Positions 17,094-26,043 of a DNA stretch of 64,000 bases are shown here, in pieces. The stretch's first letter is position 1, and each line of letters opens with the position of its first letter. Under the pieces are notes generated by a model that ran no database searches, was not told the origin of the DNA, and saw only the letters and a program-made list of their open reading frames with translations. The stretch is from Rhodobacterales bacterium RIFCSPHIGHO2_02_FULL_62_130 (lineage in GTDB: Bacteria > Pseudomonadota > Alphaproteobacteria > Rhodobacterales > Rhodobacteraceae), in the NCBI GenBank assembly GCA_001828855.1, contig MHZT01000040.1, positions 261,507-325,506 on the forward strand, written 5' to 3'. Made by a program: the position numbers and the translations under genes.

Positions 17094-17107
17094 CTATAAC
17101 GTTATAG
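17094..17107. promoter_or_regulatory. LacI-type operator 1, perfect palindrome
   Basis: CTATAACGTTATAG is a perfect 14-base palindrome with the central CG typical of LacI-family operators. It overlaps the -10 element of the putative transporter promoter, a position that would block transcription. Confidence 0.75.
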
Positions 17108-17114
17108 ATTTCAA

Positions 17115-17128
17115 CTATAACGATTTAG
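17115..17128. promoter_or_regulatory. LacI-type operator 2, imperfect copy
   Basis: CTATAACGATTTAG differs from operator 1 at two positions and begins exactly 21 bases after it, two helical turns, so two repressor dimers could bind on the same face of the DNA. Confidence 0.6.
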
Positions 17129-17164
17129 AAACTGCAAAAACGACCAATAAACCGGGAGGACTAC

Positions 17165-18394
17165 ATGAAGACTTGGAAACTGGCCGCTGGCCTGATGCTT
17201 ACGGTTGCGCTGCCGCAGGCGGGCTTTGCGACGGATCTGGAAATCACCCATTGGTGGACCTCGGGCGGTGAAGCCGCCGCGGTGGCCGAATTGGCCAAGG
17301 CCTTTGATGCGTCGGGCGACAAGTGGATCGACGGCGCCATTGCAGGCGGCGGCGATACCGCGCGTCCGGTGATGATCAGCCGGATCACCGGCGGCGATCC
17401 GATGGGGGCGACACAGTTCAACCACGGGCAACAGGCGATGGAACTGGTAGAGGCCGGTCTGATGCTGGACCTGACCGACGTGGCCGAGGCGAATGACTGG
17501 AAAAACAAGATCTACCCGCCGTCGCTGCTGGATGCCTGCACTGTTGACGGTAAGGTTTACTGTGCGCCTGTGAACATTCACTCGCCGGAATGGCTGTGGC
17601 TGTCGAACAAGGTCTACAATGATCTGGGTATTCCGGTTCCGACCAACTGGACCGAATTCGTCGCCACCGCCCCGCAGGTCGAAGCAGCGGGCAAGATTCC
17701 GCTGGCACTGGGCAACCAGCCTTGGCAGTCGAACCTTGCTTTCGGCGCGATCACCGTCGGTATCGGCGGGCTTGAACTTTGGAAGAAGGTCAACGTCGAA
17801 AAGGACATGGAGGCCGCAGCCGGACCTGAAATGGCCGCCGTGTTCCAGGCCGCAGCCGATGCGCGCAAACTGGCCGCGAAATCCACCGTGCAGGACTGGA
17901 ATCAGGCCACCAACATGGTCATCACCGGCGAGGCCGCCGGCCAGATCATGGGTGACTGGGCGCAGGGCGAATTCGCCGTGGCAGGCAAGGTGGCTGGCAC
18001 CGATTACACCTGCCTTCCGGGTCTGGGCATGAACGCCTACCTGTCCACTGGTGGCGACGCTTTCTACTTCCCGAAACTGGATGATCCGGAAAAAGAAGCC
18101 GCGCAAAAGCGTCTGGCGGCCCTTCTGGTCAGCCCCGAAGTGCAGGTGGCCTTCAACCTCAAGAAAGGCTCGCTGCCGATCCGAGGCGACGTCGATCTGG
18201 CTGCTGCCAACGACTGCATGAAGAAAGGTCTTGAAGTTCTGGCCTCGGGCAACCTGCTTCCGACCAGCGATATGGTGTGGTCGCCCGACGTTCAGACGCA
18301 GGCAGGCGATCTGATGGTCGAATTCTGGAAGACCGACATGTCCCCCGAAGACGCGCAGGCCAAGTGGGTGGAAATCCTGCAATCGGGTCTGTGA
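17165..18394 (+). CDS. CUT1-type sugar ABC transporter, periplasmic binding protein
   Basis: This 409-residue protein has a signal peptide (residues 1 to about 22, GFA cleavage) and the extracellular solute-binding protein family 1 fold, with LEITHWWTSGGEAAAVAELAKAF at the start of the mature part. ITGGDPMGATQFNHGQQAMELV and DGKVYCAPVNIHSPEWLWL resemble glucose/mannose-type binding proteins of the CUT1 family. Three cysteines beyond the signal region may form a disulfide. A GGGAGG ribosome site precedes ATG 17165. It is the first gene of the transporter operon and is followed by a stem-loop that may raise its level over the permeases. Confidence 0.9.
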   Translation: MKTWKLAAGLMLTVALPQAGFATDLEITHWWTSGGEAAAVAELAKAFDASGDKWIDGAIAGGGDTARPVMISRITGGDPMGATQFNHGQQAMELVEAGLMLDLTDVAEANDWKNKIYPPSLLDACTVDGKVYCAPVNIHSPEWLWLSNKVYNDLGIPVPTNWTEFVATAPQVEAAGKIPLALGNQPWQSNLAFGAITVGIGGLELWKKVNVEKDMEAAAGPEMAAVFQAAADARKLAAKSTVQDWNQATNMVITGEAAGQIMGDWAQGEFAVAGKVAGTDYTCLPGLGMNAYLSTGGDAFYFPKLDDPEKEAAQKRLAALLVSPEVQVAFNLKKGSLPIRGDVDLAAANDCMKKGLEVLASGNLLPTSDMVWSPDVQTQAGDLMVEFWKTDMSPEDAQAKWVEILQSGL

Positions 18395-18410
18395 TCCTCT
18401 GACACCTGCG

Positions 18411-18435
18411 GAGCCGCCCGCCTTTCGGGCGGCTC
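18411..18435 (+). terminator. Stem-loop between binding-protein and permease genes (leaky terminator or RNA stabiliser)
   Basis: GAGCCGCCCG (18411-18420) and CGGGCGGCTC (18426-18435) form a perfect ten-pair stem with a five-base loop, followed only by TTGCAT rather than a T-run. Such hairpins after the binding-protein gene are common in ABC operons and favour higher binding-protein expression. Confidence 0.7.
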
Positions 18436-18466
18436 TTGCATCTATAAAGCTGCGGAGGGGATGCAG

Positions 18467-19360
18467 ATGGCTACCAGTTCACGGGGCGCCCGTGTGTTTC
18501 GCAATCTGAATGCAAAGATTGCAGCGATACCGATGATTTTCACCGCCGTCGTGGTTTTTGCGGGGTTCTCGGTTTGGACGGTGGTTTATTCCTTTACCAA
18601 CTCCAAACTGCTGCCCAAGGCGAATTTTGTGGGGCTAGACCAGTATGAGAGGCTTTGGTCCAACAGCCGCTGGCTGATCTCGATCCAGAACCTGATGATC
18701 TACGGGGCCTTGGCCTTGGTGTTCACCATCGTGATCGGCTTTGTGCTGGCGGTGTTGATGGATCAGAAAATCCGGTTTGAAGACACCTTCCGCACCATCA
18801 TGCTGTATCCTTTCGCGCTGTCCTTCATCGTGACGGGCCTTGCGTGGCAATGGATTTTGAACCCGCAACTGGGCATCCAGAACGTTATCCGCGAGATGGG
18901 CTGGACCAGTTTTACCTTCGATCCGCTGAACAACCCCGATCTGGTGCTTTATGGCCTGCTGATCGCAGGGCTGTGGCAAGGCACGGGCTTTGTGATGTGC
19001 ATCATGCTGGCGGGTCTGCGTGGGATTGATGAGGACATCTGGAAAGCCACCCGCGTTGACGGCATCGGCACATGGAAAACCTATATCGTCGTCATCATCC
19101 CGATGATGCGCCCCGTGTTCATCACCACGCTGGTTCTGGTCGCGGCGGGCATCATCAAGCTTTACGATCTGGTGATCGCCCAAACCTCCGGCGGGCCGGG
19201 AAATGCGTCCCAAGTGCCTGCAATGTATGTCTATTCCTACATGTTTCAGGCGCAAAATCTGGCACAGGGCTTTGCGGCTTCGACCATGATGCTGCTGACG
19301 GTTCTGATCGTGCTGATCCCGTGGGCCTATCTGGAATTCGGAGGCAAGAAGAATGGTTGA
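18467..19360 (+). CDS. CUT1-type sugar ABC transporter permease 1
   Basis: This 297-residue inner-membrane protein is a MalF-like binding-protein-dependent permease with about six membrane segments and the cytoplasmic EAA loop EDIWKATRVDGIGTWKTYIV near residue 190, which contacts the ATPase. Two ATGs are possible; the one at 18467 is eight bases from GGAGG, whereas 18461 is too close to it. It overlaps the start of permease 2 by eight bases, indicating translational coupling. It forms the channel with permease 2 and takes substrate from the binding protein at 17165. Confidence 0.92.
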   Translation: MATSSRGARVFRNLNAKIAAIPMIFTAVVVFAGFSVWTVVYSFTNSKLLPKANFVGLDQYERLWSNSRWLISIQNLMIYGALALVFTIVIGFVLAVLMDQKIRFEDTFRTIMLYPFALSFIVTGLAWQWILNPQLGIQNVIREMGWTSFTFDPLNNPDLVLYGLLIAGLWQGTGFVMCIMLAGLRGIDEDIWKATRVDGIGTWKTYIVVIIPMMRPVFITTLVLVAAGIIKLYDLVIAQTSGGPGNASQVPAMYVYSYMFQAQNLAQGFAASTMMLLTVLIVLIPWAYLEFGGKKNG

Positions 19361-20261
19361 TGCCAGTGTAAACGCGATGGCAGGGCCGCGCGGCTCCAAA
19401 CCCCAACGCCGCTTTTCAAGTCGCAACCTGATGCTTTACGGCACGCTGATCGTGGTCAGCCTGTATTACATCCTGCCGCTGTGGGTGATGGTGATGACCT
19501 CTCTCAAGGGCATGCCCGAAGTGCGGCTGGGCAATATCTTCGGCCCCCCGCTTGAGGTAACCTTCCAGCCTTGGGTCAAGGCATGGTCCGAGGCCTGCAC
19601 CGGCCTGAACTGTGATGGCCTCAGCCGTGGCTTCTGGAACTCGGTCCAGATCACTGTGCCATCAGTGATCCTGTCGATCATCGTGGCATCCGTGAACGGC
19701 TATGCCCTGATCAACTGGAGGTTCAAAGGATCGGAAGTCTTCTTCACCATCCTGATTTTCGGCTCGTTCATCCCCTATCAGGTCATGCTCTATCCGATGG
19801 TGGTGATGCTGCGCGAGATGGGGATTTACGGCACGCTGACCGGCCTTGTGATCGTTCACACCATCTTTGGCATGCCGATCCTGACCCTGCTGTTCCGCAA
19901 CTACTTTGCCTCGATCCCCGAGGAATTGTTCAAGGCCGCGCGGGTGGATGGGGCGGGATTCTGGGGCATCTACTTTAATATCATGCTGCCGATGAGCCTG
20001 CCGATCTTCGTGGTCGCCCTGATCCTGCAGATCACCGGCATCTGGAACGATTTCCTGTTCGGCGTGGTCTTTATCTCCAAGGCCGACAACTACCCGATGA
20101 CGGTTCAGTTGAACAACATCGTCAACTCGGTTCAGGGCGTGAAGGAATATAACGTTAACATGGCGGCGACCATGCTGACCGGCCTTGTTCCCCTGATCAT
20201 CTACTTCATATCCGGCAAACTTTTCGTTCGCGGCATCGCCGCCGGCGCCGTGAAAGGCTGA
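19353..20261 (+). CDS. CUT1-type sugar ABC transporter permease 2
   Basis: This 302-residue MalG-like permease has six or so hydrophobic segments and the EAA loop EELFKAARVDGAGFWGIYF near residue 188. The insertion EACTGLNCDGLSRGFWNSVQI near residue 85 is typical of glucose/mannose-type MalG proteins. Start ATG 19353 lies inside the end of permease 1. It is followed after three bases by the ATPase gene. Confidence 0.92.
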   Translation: MVDASVNAMAGPRGSKPQRRFSSRNLMLYGTLIVVSLYYILPLWVMVMTSLKGMPEVRLGNIFGPPLEVTFQPWVKAWSEACTGLNCDGLSRGFWNSVQITVPSVILSIIVASVNGYALINWRFKGSEVFFTILIFGSFIPYQVMLYPMVVMLREMGIYGTLTGLVIVHTIFGMPILTLLFRNYFASIPEELFKAARVDGAGFWGIYFNIMLPMSLPIFVVALILQITGIWNDFLFGVVFISKADNYPMTVQLNNIVNSVQGVKEYNVNMAATMLTGLVPLIIYFISGKLFVRGIAAGAVKG

Positions 20262-20264
20262 CAC

Positions 20265-21344
20265 ATGACCCATTCCATCCAAGTCAAAGACCTGACGCTG
20301 AATTTCGGTGCGGTCTCGGTGCTGAAAACCCTGAACCTTGATGTGGCAGAGGGCGAGTTCATCGTGCTGCTGGGGCCGTCGGGCTGCGGGAAATCCACGC
20401 TGCTGAACTGCCTTGCGGGTCTGCTGGACATCACCGACGGGCAGATTTTCATCAAGGGCAAGAACGTGACATGGGCGGAACCGTCCGATCGCGGCATCGG
20501 CATGGTGTTCCAGTCCTACGCGCTTTATCCGCAGATGACGGTGCGCGGGAATCTGTCTTTCGGGTTGAAGAACGCCAAGCTGCCAAAAGAGGAGATCGAC
20601 AAACGCGTCGCCCGCGCCTCCGAAATCCTGCAAATCGAACCGCTCTTGGACCGCAAACCGGGGGCTTTGTCGGGCGGTCAGCGCCAGCGCGTCGCCATTG
20701 GCCGCGCCTTGGTCCGCGATGTCGATGTGTTCCTGTTTGACGAACCGCTGTCCAACCTTGACGCCAAACTCCGCTCTGAACTGCGCGTGGAAATCAAGCG
20801 TCTGCACAGCCGGTTGAAGAATACGATGGTCTATGTGACCCATGACCAGATTGAGGCGCTGACGCTGGCCGACAGGATTGCCGTCATGCGCGGCGGTATC
20901 ATCCAGCAGCTAGATGCGCCGCAAACCATCTACAACCGCCCGTCGAACCTGTTTGTGGCCGGTTTTATCGGCAGCCCGTCGATGAATTTCCTGCATGGGG
21001 CCACGGTGGATGGCGGTCGCGCCTTCCTGTTTGGCGATACCCGCATTGATCTTGCAGGCTATGACGGTGGCGCGGTGCTGGAGCGCAGCAAGGCCATCCT
21101 TGGCCTGCGCCCCGAACACCTGCACATCCAGATGGAACCCGAAGCAGGCCATACCATCCCCGCGCTGGTCGAGATTGACGAACCGATGGGCGCAGACAGC
21201 CTTGTATGGCTGAAAGCGGGCGAAACCCAGATGTCGGTGCGCGTGCCGGTCGAACGTCGCCTTGCCCCCGGCACCCATGTGCATCTGAAGGTCGATATTT
21301 CCAAGGCATCGATCTTTGACACCGCGTCCGAGCAGCGGGTCTGA
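20265..21344 (+). CDS. CUT1-type sugar ABC transporter ATP-binding protein
   Basis: This 359-residue ATPase energises the importer. It has Walker A GPSGCGKST near residue 36, the ABC signature LSGGQRQRVAIGRAL near residue 134, Walker B VFLFDEPLSNLD, and the H-loop YVTHDQIEALTLADR. After about residue 235 it carries a C-terminal TOBE/OB-like regulatory domain (ILGLRPEHLHIQ), as in MalK/MsmX/UgpC. It is encoded directly between permease 2 and the glycosidase, so the transporter has its own dedicated ATPase. Confidence 0.93.
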   Translation: MTHSIQVKDLTLNFGAVSVLKTLNLDVAEGEFIVLLGPSGCGKSTLLNCLAGLLDITDGQIFIKGKNVTWAEPSDRGIGMVFQSYALYPQMTVRGNLSFGLKNAKLPKEEIDKRVARASEILQIEPLLDRKPGALSGGQRQRVAIGRALVRDVDVFLFDEPLSNLDAKLRSELRVEIKRLHSRLKNTMVYVTHDQIEALTLADRIAVMRGGIIQQLDAPQTIYNRPSNLFVAGFIGSPSMNFLHGATVDGGRAFLFGDTRIDLAGYDGGAVLERSKAILGLRPEHLHIQMEPEAGHTIPALVEIDEPMGADSLVWLKAGETQMSVRVPVERRLAPGTHVHLKVDISKASIFDTASEQRV

Positions 21345-21347
21345 ACC

Positions 21348-23729
21348 ATGCTTGATCTTGCAGGGATCTGGACCTTGGCCGAGGTGGGTGGGGCAAGAAC
21401 TGCGCCGATGCCCATCCCCGGTGACGGAATCTCCGCGCTGCATGACGCAGGGGTGATCCAAGATCCCTATTTTGGCCGCAACGAATACGATTTGCGCTGG
21501 ATTTGCGGGCGCGATTGGGTGATCGCGCGCAGTTTTTTCCATGACGGTGCGGCTGGCGAACTCTGTATCGAAGGCCTTGATACGCTGGCCGAGGTTCAGA
21601 TCAACGGTCGCGTCATTCTGAACGCCAGCAATGCGTTCCGGCGCTGGCGGGTGGATGTGTCGCAAGCCCTGAAACCGGGGCAGAATGACATCTCGATCCG
21701 CTTTGCCTCGGTGCTGCGTGAAGGCGCGGCCCTGCAGGCGGCGCAACCGTTCCATGTGCCTTATGCCGCGCAGAATTGCCCAATCCCAAACGGCAACATG
21801 ATCCGCAAGCCCGCTTGCGATTTCGGCTGGGATTGGAACATCGCGCTGGCCCCCTTTGGCATCTGGGGTGGTATCCGGCTGGAACCCGTCGCCCCCCGCA
21901 TCCGCGATGTGATCGTCAGCCAGAGCCACCATGACGGGCTGGCAGAAGTCGCGGTCGAGGTTCATGCCGACGGCTCCGAGGTGACGGTTTCGCTTTGCGG
22001 CGTCAGCCAGACCGCGCCTGTTCGGGGCGGCAAGGCGCGACTGGTCCTTGCCATCGCAAACCCCGTGCTGTGGTGGCCTGCGGGGCAGGGCGCGCAGGTC
22101 TTGCATGAATTGCGCGTGACGATGGGCGATGCCACTGCCACCCGCCAGATCGGGTTGCGCCAGCTTGATCTGGTCAGCGCACCCGACGCCGCGGGCCGGT
22201 CTTTCGGCTTCCGGGTCAATGGCCGCGATGTCTTTGCCAAGGGGGCCAACTGGATTCCCGCCGATGCCCTGCATGGCCGCATCACCCAAGCGGCGGTGCG
22301 CGATCTGCTGCAATCGGCGGTCCTTGCCAATATGAACATGATCCGCATCTGGGGCGGCGGGCGGTATGAACCGGACTGGTTCTACGATCTGTGCGACGAA
22401 CTTGGCCTGATGGTCTGGCAGGACTTCATGTTCGCCTGCAACCTTTACCCTTCAACCCCCGATTTTCTGGCCGAGGTGGATGCCGAGGTGCGCGATGTGG
22501 TCGCCCGTATCAACCATCACGCCTGCATTGCGGTCTGGTGTGGCGACAACGAATTGATCGGCGCGCTGACGTGGTTTGACGAATCCCGCAAGGACCGCGA
22601 CCGCTATCTGGTCAGCTATGACCGTCTGAACCGCACCATCGAGACGGCCCTGCTGCAAACCCAACCCGCTGCAAATTGGTGGCCCTCCAGCCCCTCTCCC
22701 GGCCCGATGGCTTTTGGCGATGCGTGGCATGATGACAGTGCGGGCGACATGCATTTCTGGAGCGTCTGGCACGAGGGCCGCGATTTCGACCACTACCGCG
22801 ATGTAAGTCCACGGTTCTGTTCGGAATTCGGGTTCCAAAGCTATCCCAGCCTTGACGTGATCCGCCGCTTTGCCGCAGCGCAGGATTTCAACATCGCCGC
22901 CCCCGTGATGGAAAGCCACCAGAAGAACGCGGGCGGCAATGCGCGGATTGCGGAAACCATGTTCCGCTATTTCCGCTTTCCGGTGGATTTTGAAAACTTC
23001 GTCTATCTCAGTCAGGTGCAGCAAGGCCTTGCGATCAAGACCGCCGTGACGCACTGGCGCAGCCTCAAGCCGCATTGCATGGGCGCGCTGATCTGGCAGT
23101 TGAACGACACTTGGCCGGTGTGTTCATGGTCCAGCCTTGACCACGGCGGCGGCTGGAAGCTGTTGCACCATATGGCAAAAGCGTTCTTCCAGCCGGTGCT
23201 GGTGTCGGCTGTTCCGGTTGCAGGCGGGATCGAGTTACGCGCGTCGAATGACACGGCCACACCCGTCACCCTGACCGTCGGGGCCGTCGCCGTTGCCATG
23301 GACGGCACCACCCGCCCGTTGAACCGCATGACGGCCACGGTCGGCGCTGACGCGGCGCTGTTGGTGCAGACGGTTGCGGTGGATCAGATCGGCCCGCAGG
23401 AAATGTTGGCCTTTGTCTGGGTGGGCAGTGACGGCACCCGCGCGGGCGATGTGTTCGCGCCGCAGCCCTACAAGCACTATGATCTGCTGCCGCCGAAAAT
23501 CGCCCATACTGTGACCGAGGCCAACGGCCGCTATACCCTGACCCTGACCGCCGAAACCCTCGCGCTGTTCGTCGCGGTTGAATCCGATCAGCCGGGCCGC
23601 GTCTCGGTCAACGCCTTCTCCCTGTTCCCCGACCACCCGGCGACGGTGGTCTTTACCCCCCAAACCGCAGGGCAAGCGCCCCGCTTTACCATCCGTGATC
23701 TTCATTCCGCGACCTACGGGACGCATTGA
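21348..23729 (+). CDS. Glycoside hydrolase family 2, beta-mannosidase-like
   Basis: This 793-residue protein has the GH2 architecture: an N-terminal jelly-roll with LCIEGLDTLAEVQINGRVI near residue 75, an Ig-like domain, a TIM barrel from about residue 280, and C-terminal beta domains. The acid/base glutamate is in AVWCGDNELIG near residue 400 and the nucleophile glutamate in FCSEFGFQSYPS near residue 495, both in the form seen in beta-mannosidases. There is no signal peptide, so it would cleave an imported disaccharide or short beta-mannoside in the cytoplasm. It follows the ATPase gene after three bases. Beta-mannosidase is the best guess, but GH2 specificity needs testing. Confidence 0.85.
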   Translation: MLDLAGIWTLAEVGGARTAPMPIPGDGISALHDAGVIQDPYFGRNEYDLRWICGRDWVIARSFFHDGAAGELCIEGLDTLAEVQINGRVILNASNAFRRWRVDVSQALKPGQNDISIRFASVLREGAALQAAQPFHVPYAAQNCPIPNGNMIRKPACDFGWDWNIALAPFGIWGGIRLEPVAPRIRDVIVSQSHHDGLAEVAVEVHADGSEVTVSLCGVSQTAPVRGGKARLVLAIANPVLWWPAGQGAQVLHELRVTMGDATATRQIGLRQLDLVSAPDAAGRSFGFRVNGRDVFAKGANWIPADALHGRITQAAVRDLLQSAVLANMNMIRIWGGGRYEPDWFYDLCDELGLMVWQDFMFACNLYPSTPDFLAEVDAEVRDVVARINHHACIAVWCGDNELIGALTWFDESRKDRDRYLVSYDRLNRTIETALLQTQPAANWWPSSPSPGPMAFGDAWHDDSAGDMHFWSVWHEGRDFDHYRDVSPRFCSEFGFQSYPSLDVIRRFAAAQDFNIAAPVMESHQKNAGGNARIAETMFRYFRFPVDFENFVYLSQVQQGLAIKTAVTHWRSLKPHCMGALIWQLNDTWPVCSWSSLDHGGGWKLLHHMAKAFFQPVLVSAVPVAGGIELRASNDTATPVTLTVGAVAVAMDGTTRPLNRMTATVGADAALLVQTVAVDQIGPQEMLAFVWVGSDGTRAGDVFAPQPYKHYDLLPPKIAHTVTEANGRYTLTLTAETLALFVAVESDQPGRVSVNAFSLFPDHPATVVFTPQTAGQAPRFTIRDLHSATYGTH

Positions 23730-23747
23730 CCGCCAAGGAGGCCGCCC

Positions 23748-24497
23748 ATGTTCAGCTATCAACTCTTTTCTTCGCGCAATTTTCCGCCGCTGTCGGACAC
23801 GCTGAAAATGCTGGCCGAGGTGGGCTATGCGGGGGCCGAAGGCTTTGGCGGGCTTTATGCCGACAAGGCGGGGCTGGCCGAGATGGCGGCGGGGCTGAAG
23901 GCCAACGGGTTGAAGATGCGCTCGGGCCATTTCGGGATTGATCAGGTGGAACAGACCCCCGATTGGGCAATCGAGGTGGCAACCACTTTGGGCATGGAAA
24001 CCGTGATCGTGCCGTGGCTGCACCCCGACCAGCGCCCGAAGGACGGCGCGGGCTGGCATGCGCTGGGCGCGCGGCTGCAAAAGGCGGGCGCACCCATCCG
24101 CGCGGCGGGGCTGCAATTCGGCTGGCACAACCATGACTTCGAATTCTTCAAGACCCCCGATGGTGCAATCCCCCAGACCGCCCTGTTCGATGGCGGTCCC
24201 GATCTGAAATGGGAGATGGACGTGGCTTGGGTCGTGCGCGGCGGGGCGGACCCCTTGGAGTGGATCAAGGACCACGCCCACCGCATCGTGGCAGCCCATG
24301 TGAAGGACATCGCGCCCAAGGGCGAGAACCTGAACGAAGACGGCTGGGCCGATGTCGGCCACGGCACGGTGGATTGGAAAACCATCCTGCCCGCCCTGCG
24401 CGCCATCGGTGTGACCAATTTCGTGATGGAGCATGACAACCCGTCCGATCACCGCCGTTTCGCCACCCGCGCGCTGGCCTCGGCGCGATCCTACTAA
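23748..24497 (+). CDS. Sugar phosphate isomerase/epimerase (second copy)
   Basis: This 249-residue TIM-barrel protein of the xylose isomerase-like superfamily shows the metal-site segments FGWHNHDFEFF near residue 125, LKWEMDVAWVVRGGADPL near residue 155 and VAAHVKDIAPKGEN near residue 183, and a final FVMEHDNPSDHRRF. It is much shorter than the first copy (351 residues) and belongs to a different subgroup, so the two are not simple duplicates. A strong AAGGAGG ribosome site precedes ATG 23748. It sits between the glycosidase and the second dehydrogenase gene. Confidence 0.87.
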   Translation: MFSYQLFSSRNFPPLSDTLKMLAEVGYAGAEGFGGLYADKAGLAEMAAGLKANGLKMRSGHFGIDQVEQTPDWAIEVATTLGMETVIVPWLHPDQRPKDGAGWHALGARLQKAGAPIRAAGLQFGWHNHDFEFFKTPDGAIPQTALFDGGPDLKWEMDVAWVVRGGADPLEWIKDHAHRIVAAHVKDIAPKGENLNEDGWADVGHGTVDWKTILPALRAIGVTNFVMEHDNPSDHRRFATRALASARSY

Positions 24498-24521
24498 GCC
24501 CACCTAATGCAAGGATATAAC

Positions 24522-25655
24522 ATGGCAAATCTGGGCATCGGCATCATCGGATGCGGCAATATCTCGACCTCATACCTGCGGCTTGCGCCCTTGTTCAAAG
24601 GGCTGGAGGTGCGGGCTGTGGCCGATGTGAACATGGCGGCGGCCACAGCACGGGCGGCGGAATTCAACACCCGCGCGCAGTCGGTCGATGATCTGCTGGC
24701 GAACAAGGATGTGGATGTGGTCATCAACCTGACCATTCCCGACGCCCATTATGCCGTCACGCGGCGGATATTGGAGGCGGGCAAGCACGCCTATTCTGAA
24801 AAGCCGCTGGTGCTGACTTTGGCCGAAGGTGTGGCTCTGCGTGATCTGGCAGCCGCCAAAGGGCTGGCCGTGGGCTGCGCGCCCGATACCTTTCTGGGCG
24901 GCACCCATCAGCAGGCCCGCGCCCTGATCGACGAGGGCCGTCTTGGCACCATCACCACCGGCAACGCCGCGATCCAAGGCCACGGCCCCGAAAGCTGGCA
25001 CCCGAACCCCGAGTTCTTCTATCTGCCCGGCGCGGGTCCGGTCATGGATATGGGGCCGTATTACATCGCCAACCTGATCAACCTGCTTGGCCCCGTCCGC
25101 CGTGTGGGGGCGCTGACCTCATCCGCCACGCCCACCCGCACCATCGGGTCGGGTGACCGCGCTGGCCAAGAGATTCCGGTGAAAACGCCCTCGAACATTC
25201 AGGCGCTGCTGGAGTTTCATTCCGGTGCCACTATCGCCTTTTCCGCAAGCTGGGACGTCTGGAGCCACAAGCGCAACCATTTTGAACTCTACGGCACCGA
25301 AGGCTCGCTTTATGTGCCGGACCCGAACTTTTTCGGCGGCCCGCTGGAAATCGCAGGCCGTGATGGCGTGATTCAGGCGGTGGCCCCGTGGGACCACCCC
25401 TTTGGCATCATCAACCAGAAGGGCCATCGCGGCGAGGATCTGGCGAATTACCGTACCGCAGGCATGGCCGATATGGTGCTGGCCGTCACCGAAGGCCGCG
25501 ACGCGCGCTGTTCCTTGGAGCGGACCCTGCACGGGGTCGATGTGATGACGGCGGCGCTGAAATCGGGTGAGACGGGGCAGTTCATCACCCTGACCACCAC
25601 CTGCACGCGGCCCGCAGCGCTGGGGCCGGATCAGGCGCGGGCGTTGTTGCGATAG
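24522..25655 (+). CDS. Gfo/Idh/MocA family oxidoreductase (second copy)
   Basis: This 377-residue dehydrogenase starts with the Rossmann motif GIGIIGCGNISTSYL near residue 4 and has YSEKPLVLTLAEG, the family's EKP motif, near residue 92, followed by GPVMDMGPYYIANLINLLG near residue 175. ATG 24522 is six to ten bases after AAGGATAT and was chosen over ATG 24507. It closes the rightward sugar operon and pairs with the isomerase gene before it. Its sequence differs clearly from the first copy at 13550, suggesting that two sugar units or two steps need their own dehydrogenase. Confidence 0.88.
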   Translation: MANLGIGIIGCGNISTSYLRLAPLFKGLEVRAVADVNMAAATARAAEFNTRAQSVDDLLANKDVDVVINLTIPDAHYAVTRRILEAGKHAYSEKPLVLTLAEGVALRDLAAAKGLAVGCAPDTFLGGTHQQARALIDEGRLGTITTGNAAIQGHGPESWHPNPEFFYLPGAGPVMDMGPYYIANLINLLGPVRRVGALTSSATPTRTIGSGDRAGQEIPVKTPSNIQALLEFHSGATIAFSASWDVWSHKRNHFELYGTEGSLYVPDPNFFGGPLEIAGRDGVIQAVAPWDHPFGIINQKGHRGEDLANYRTAGMADMVLAVTEGRDARCSLERTLHGVDVMTAALKSGETGQFITLTTTCTRPAALGPDQARALLR

Positions 25656-26043
25656 GGCCAAGTGTCGGATCGGGCGGCGAAGGAAAAGCACTGCTTTTCC
25701 CCGCCTGAAGGCGCAACGCCTCGGCAAAACCGTTTGAGCAAGACCGACATAGGTCGGCGCCCGACCCGGCGGGCGCTGGCCGGTTGCTTTGGGCCACCGG
25801 CTTGGTCTGGGGCTGGCCTAGCGCGTGACCTCGGCGGGGGCCTCGGTCAATGGTGGCTGGTTTTGTTTTGTGCTGAAAAGGGGGGGCAGAGTCGGGGTGA
25901 ACCCCGACCTACGGGTCGGTTTGGGGTGGCGGCACAGCCCCGATTGTGTCGCCCCAGCTGCGATTTGATCATTTCTGCAACGCGGGCTTGCAAGACGGGC
26001 TTCAGGCGGCATATCTGGACCATTCTCTGCATCGAGTGACCGC
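25656..26043. other. Intergenic stretch with several stem-loops and a GntR-type operator
   Basis: No gene is seen. Hairpins include GGAAAAGCA/TGCTTTTCC just after the dehydrogenase gene, CCGAC/GTCGG, GCGCCCG/CGGGCGC, and CGGGG/CCCCG with CGACCTACGGGTCG around 25896-25920. Some probably terminate the sugar operon. The right end holds ATTTGATCATTT at 25963-25974, a likely operator of the following GntR gene. Confidence 0.5.
25963..25974. promoter_or_regulatory. Candidate GntR operator upstream of the GntR gene
   Basis: ATTTGATCATTT shares the TTTGATCA core with two further sites in front of the aminotransferase gene (26723-26736, 26753-26764). It lies about 70 bases before the GntR start, so it could serve autoregulation. 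Confidence 0.55.

Larger units (their letters stand above)
16824..17164. other. Divergent control region of the sugar locus
   Basis: No gene is seen. The right part holds the putative promoter (TTGATT at 17081-17086, TATAGA at 17103-17108, 16-base spacer) and two operator-like palindromes for the plus-strand transporter operon, and a GGGAGG ribosome site at 17155-17160. The left part must carry the promoter of the LacI gene, but I cannot point to a convincing -35/-10 pair. Confidence 0.6.
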
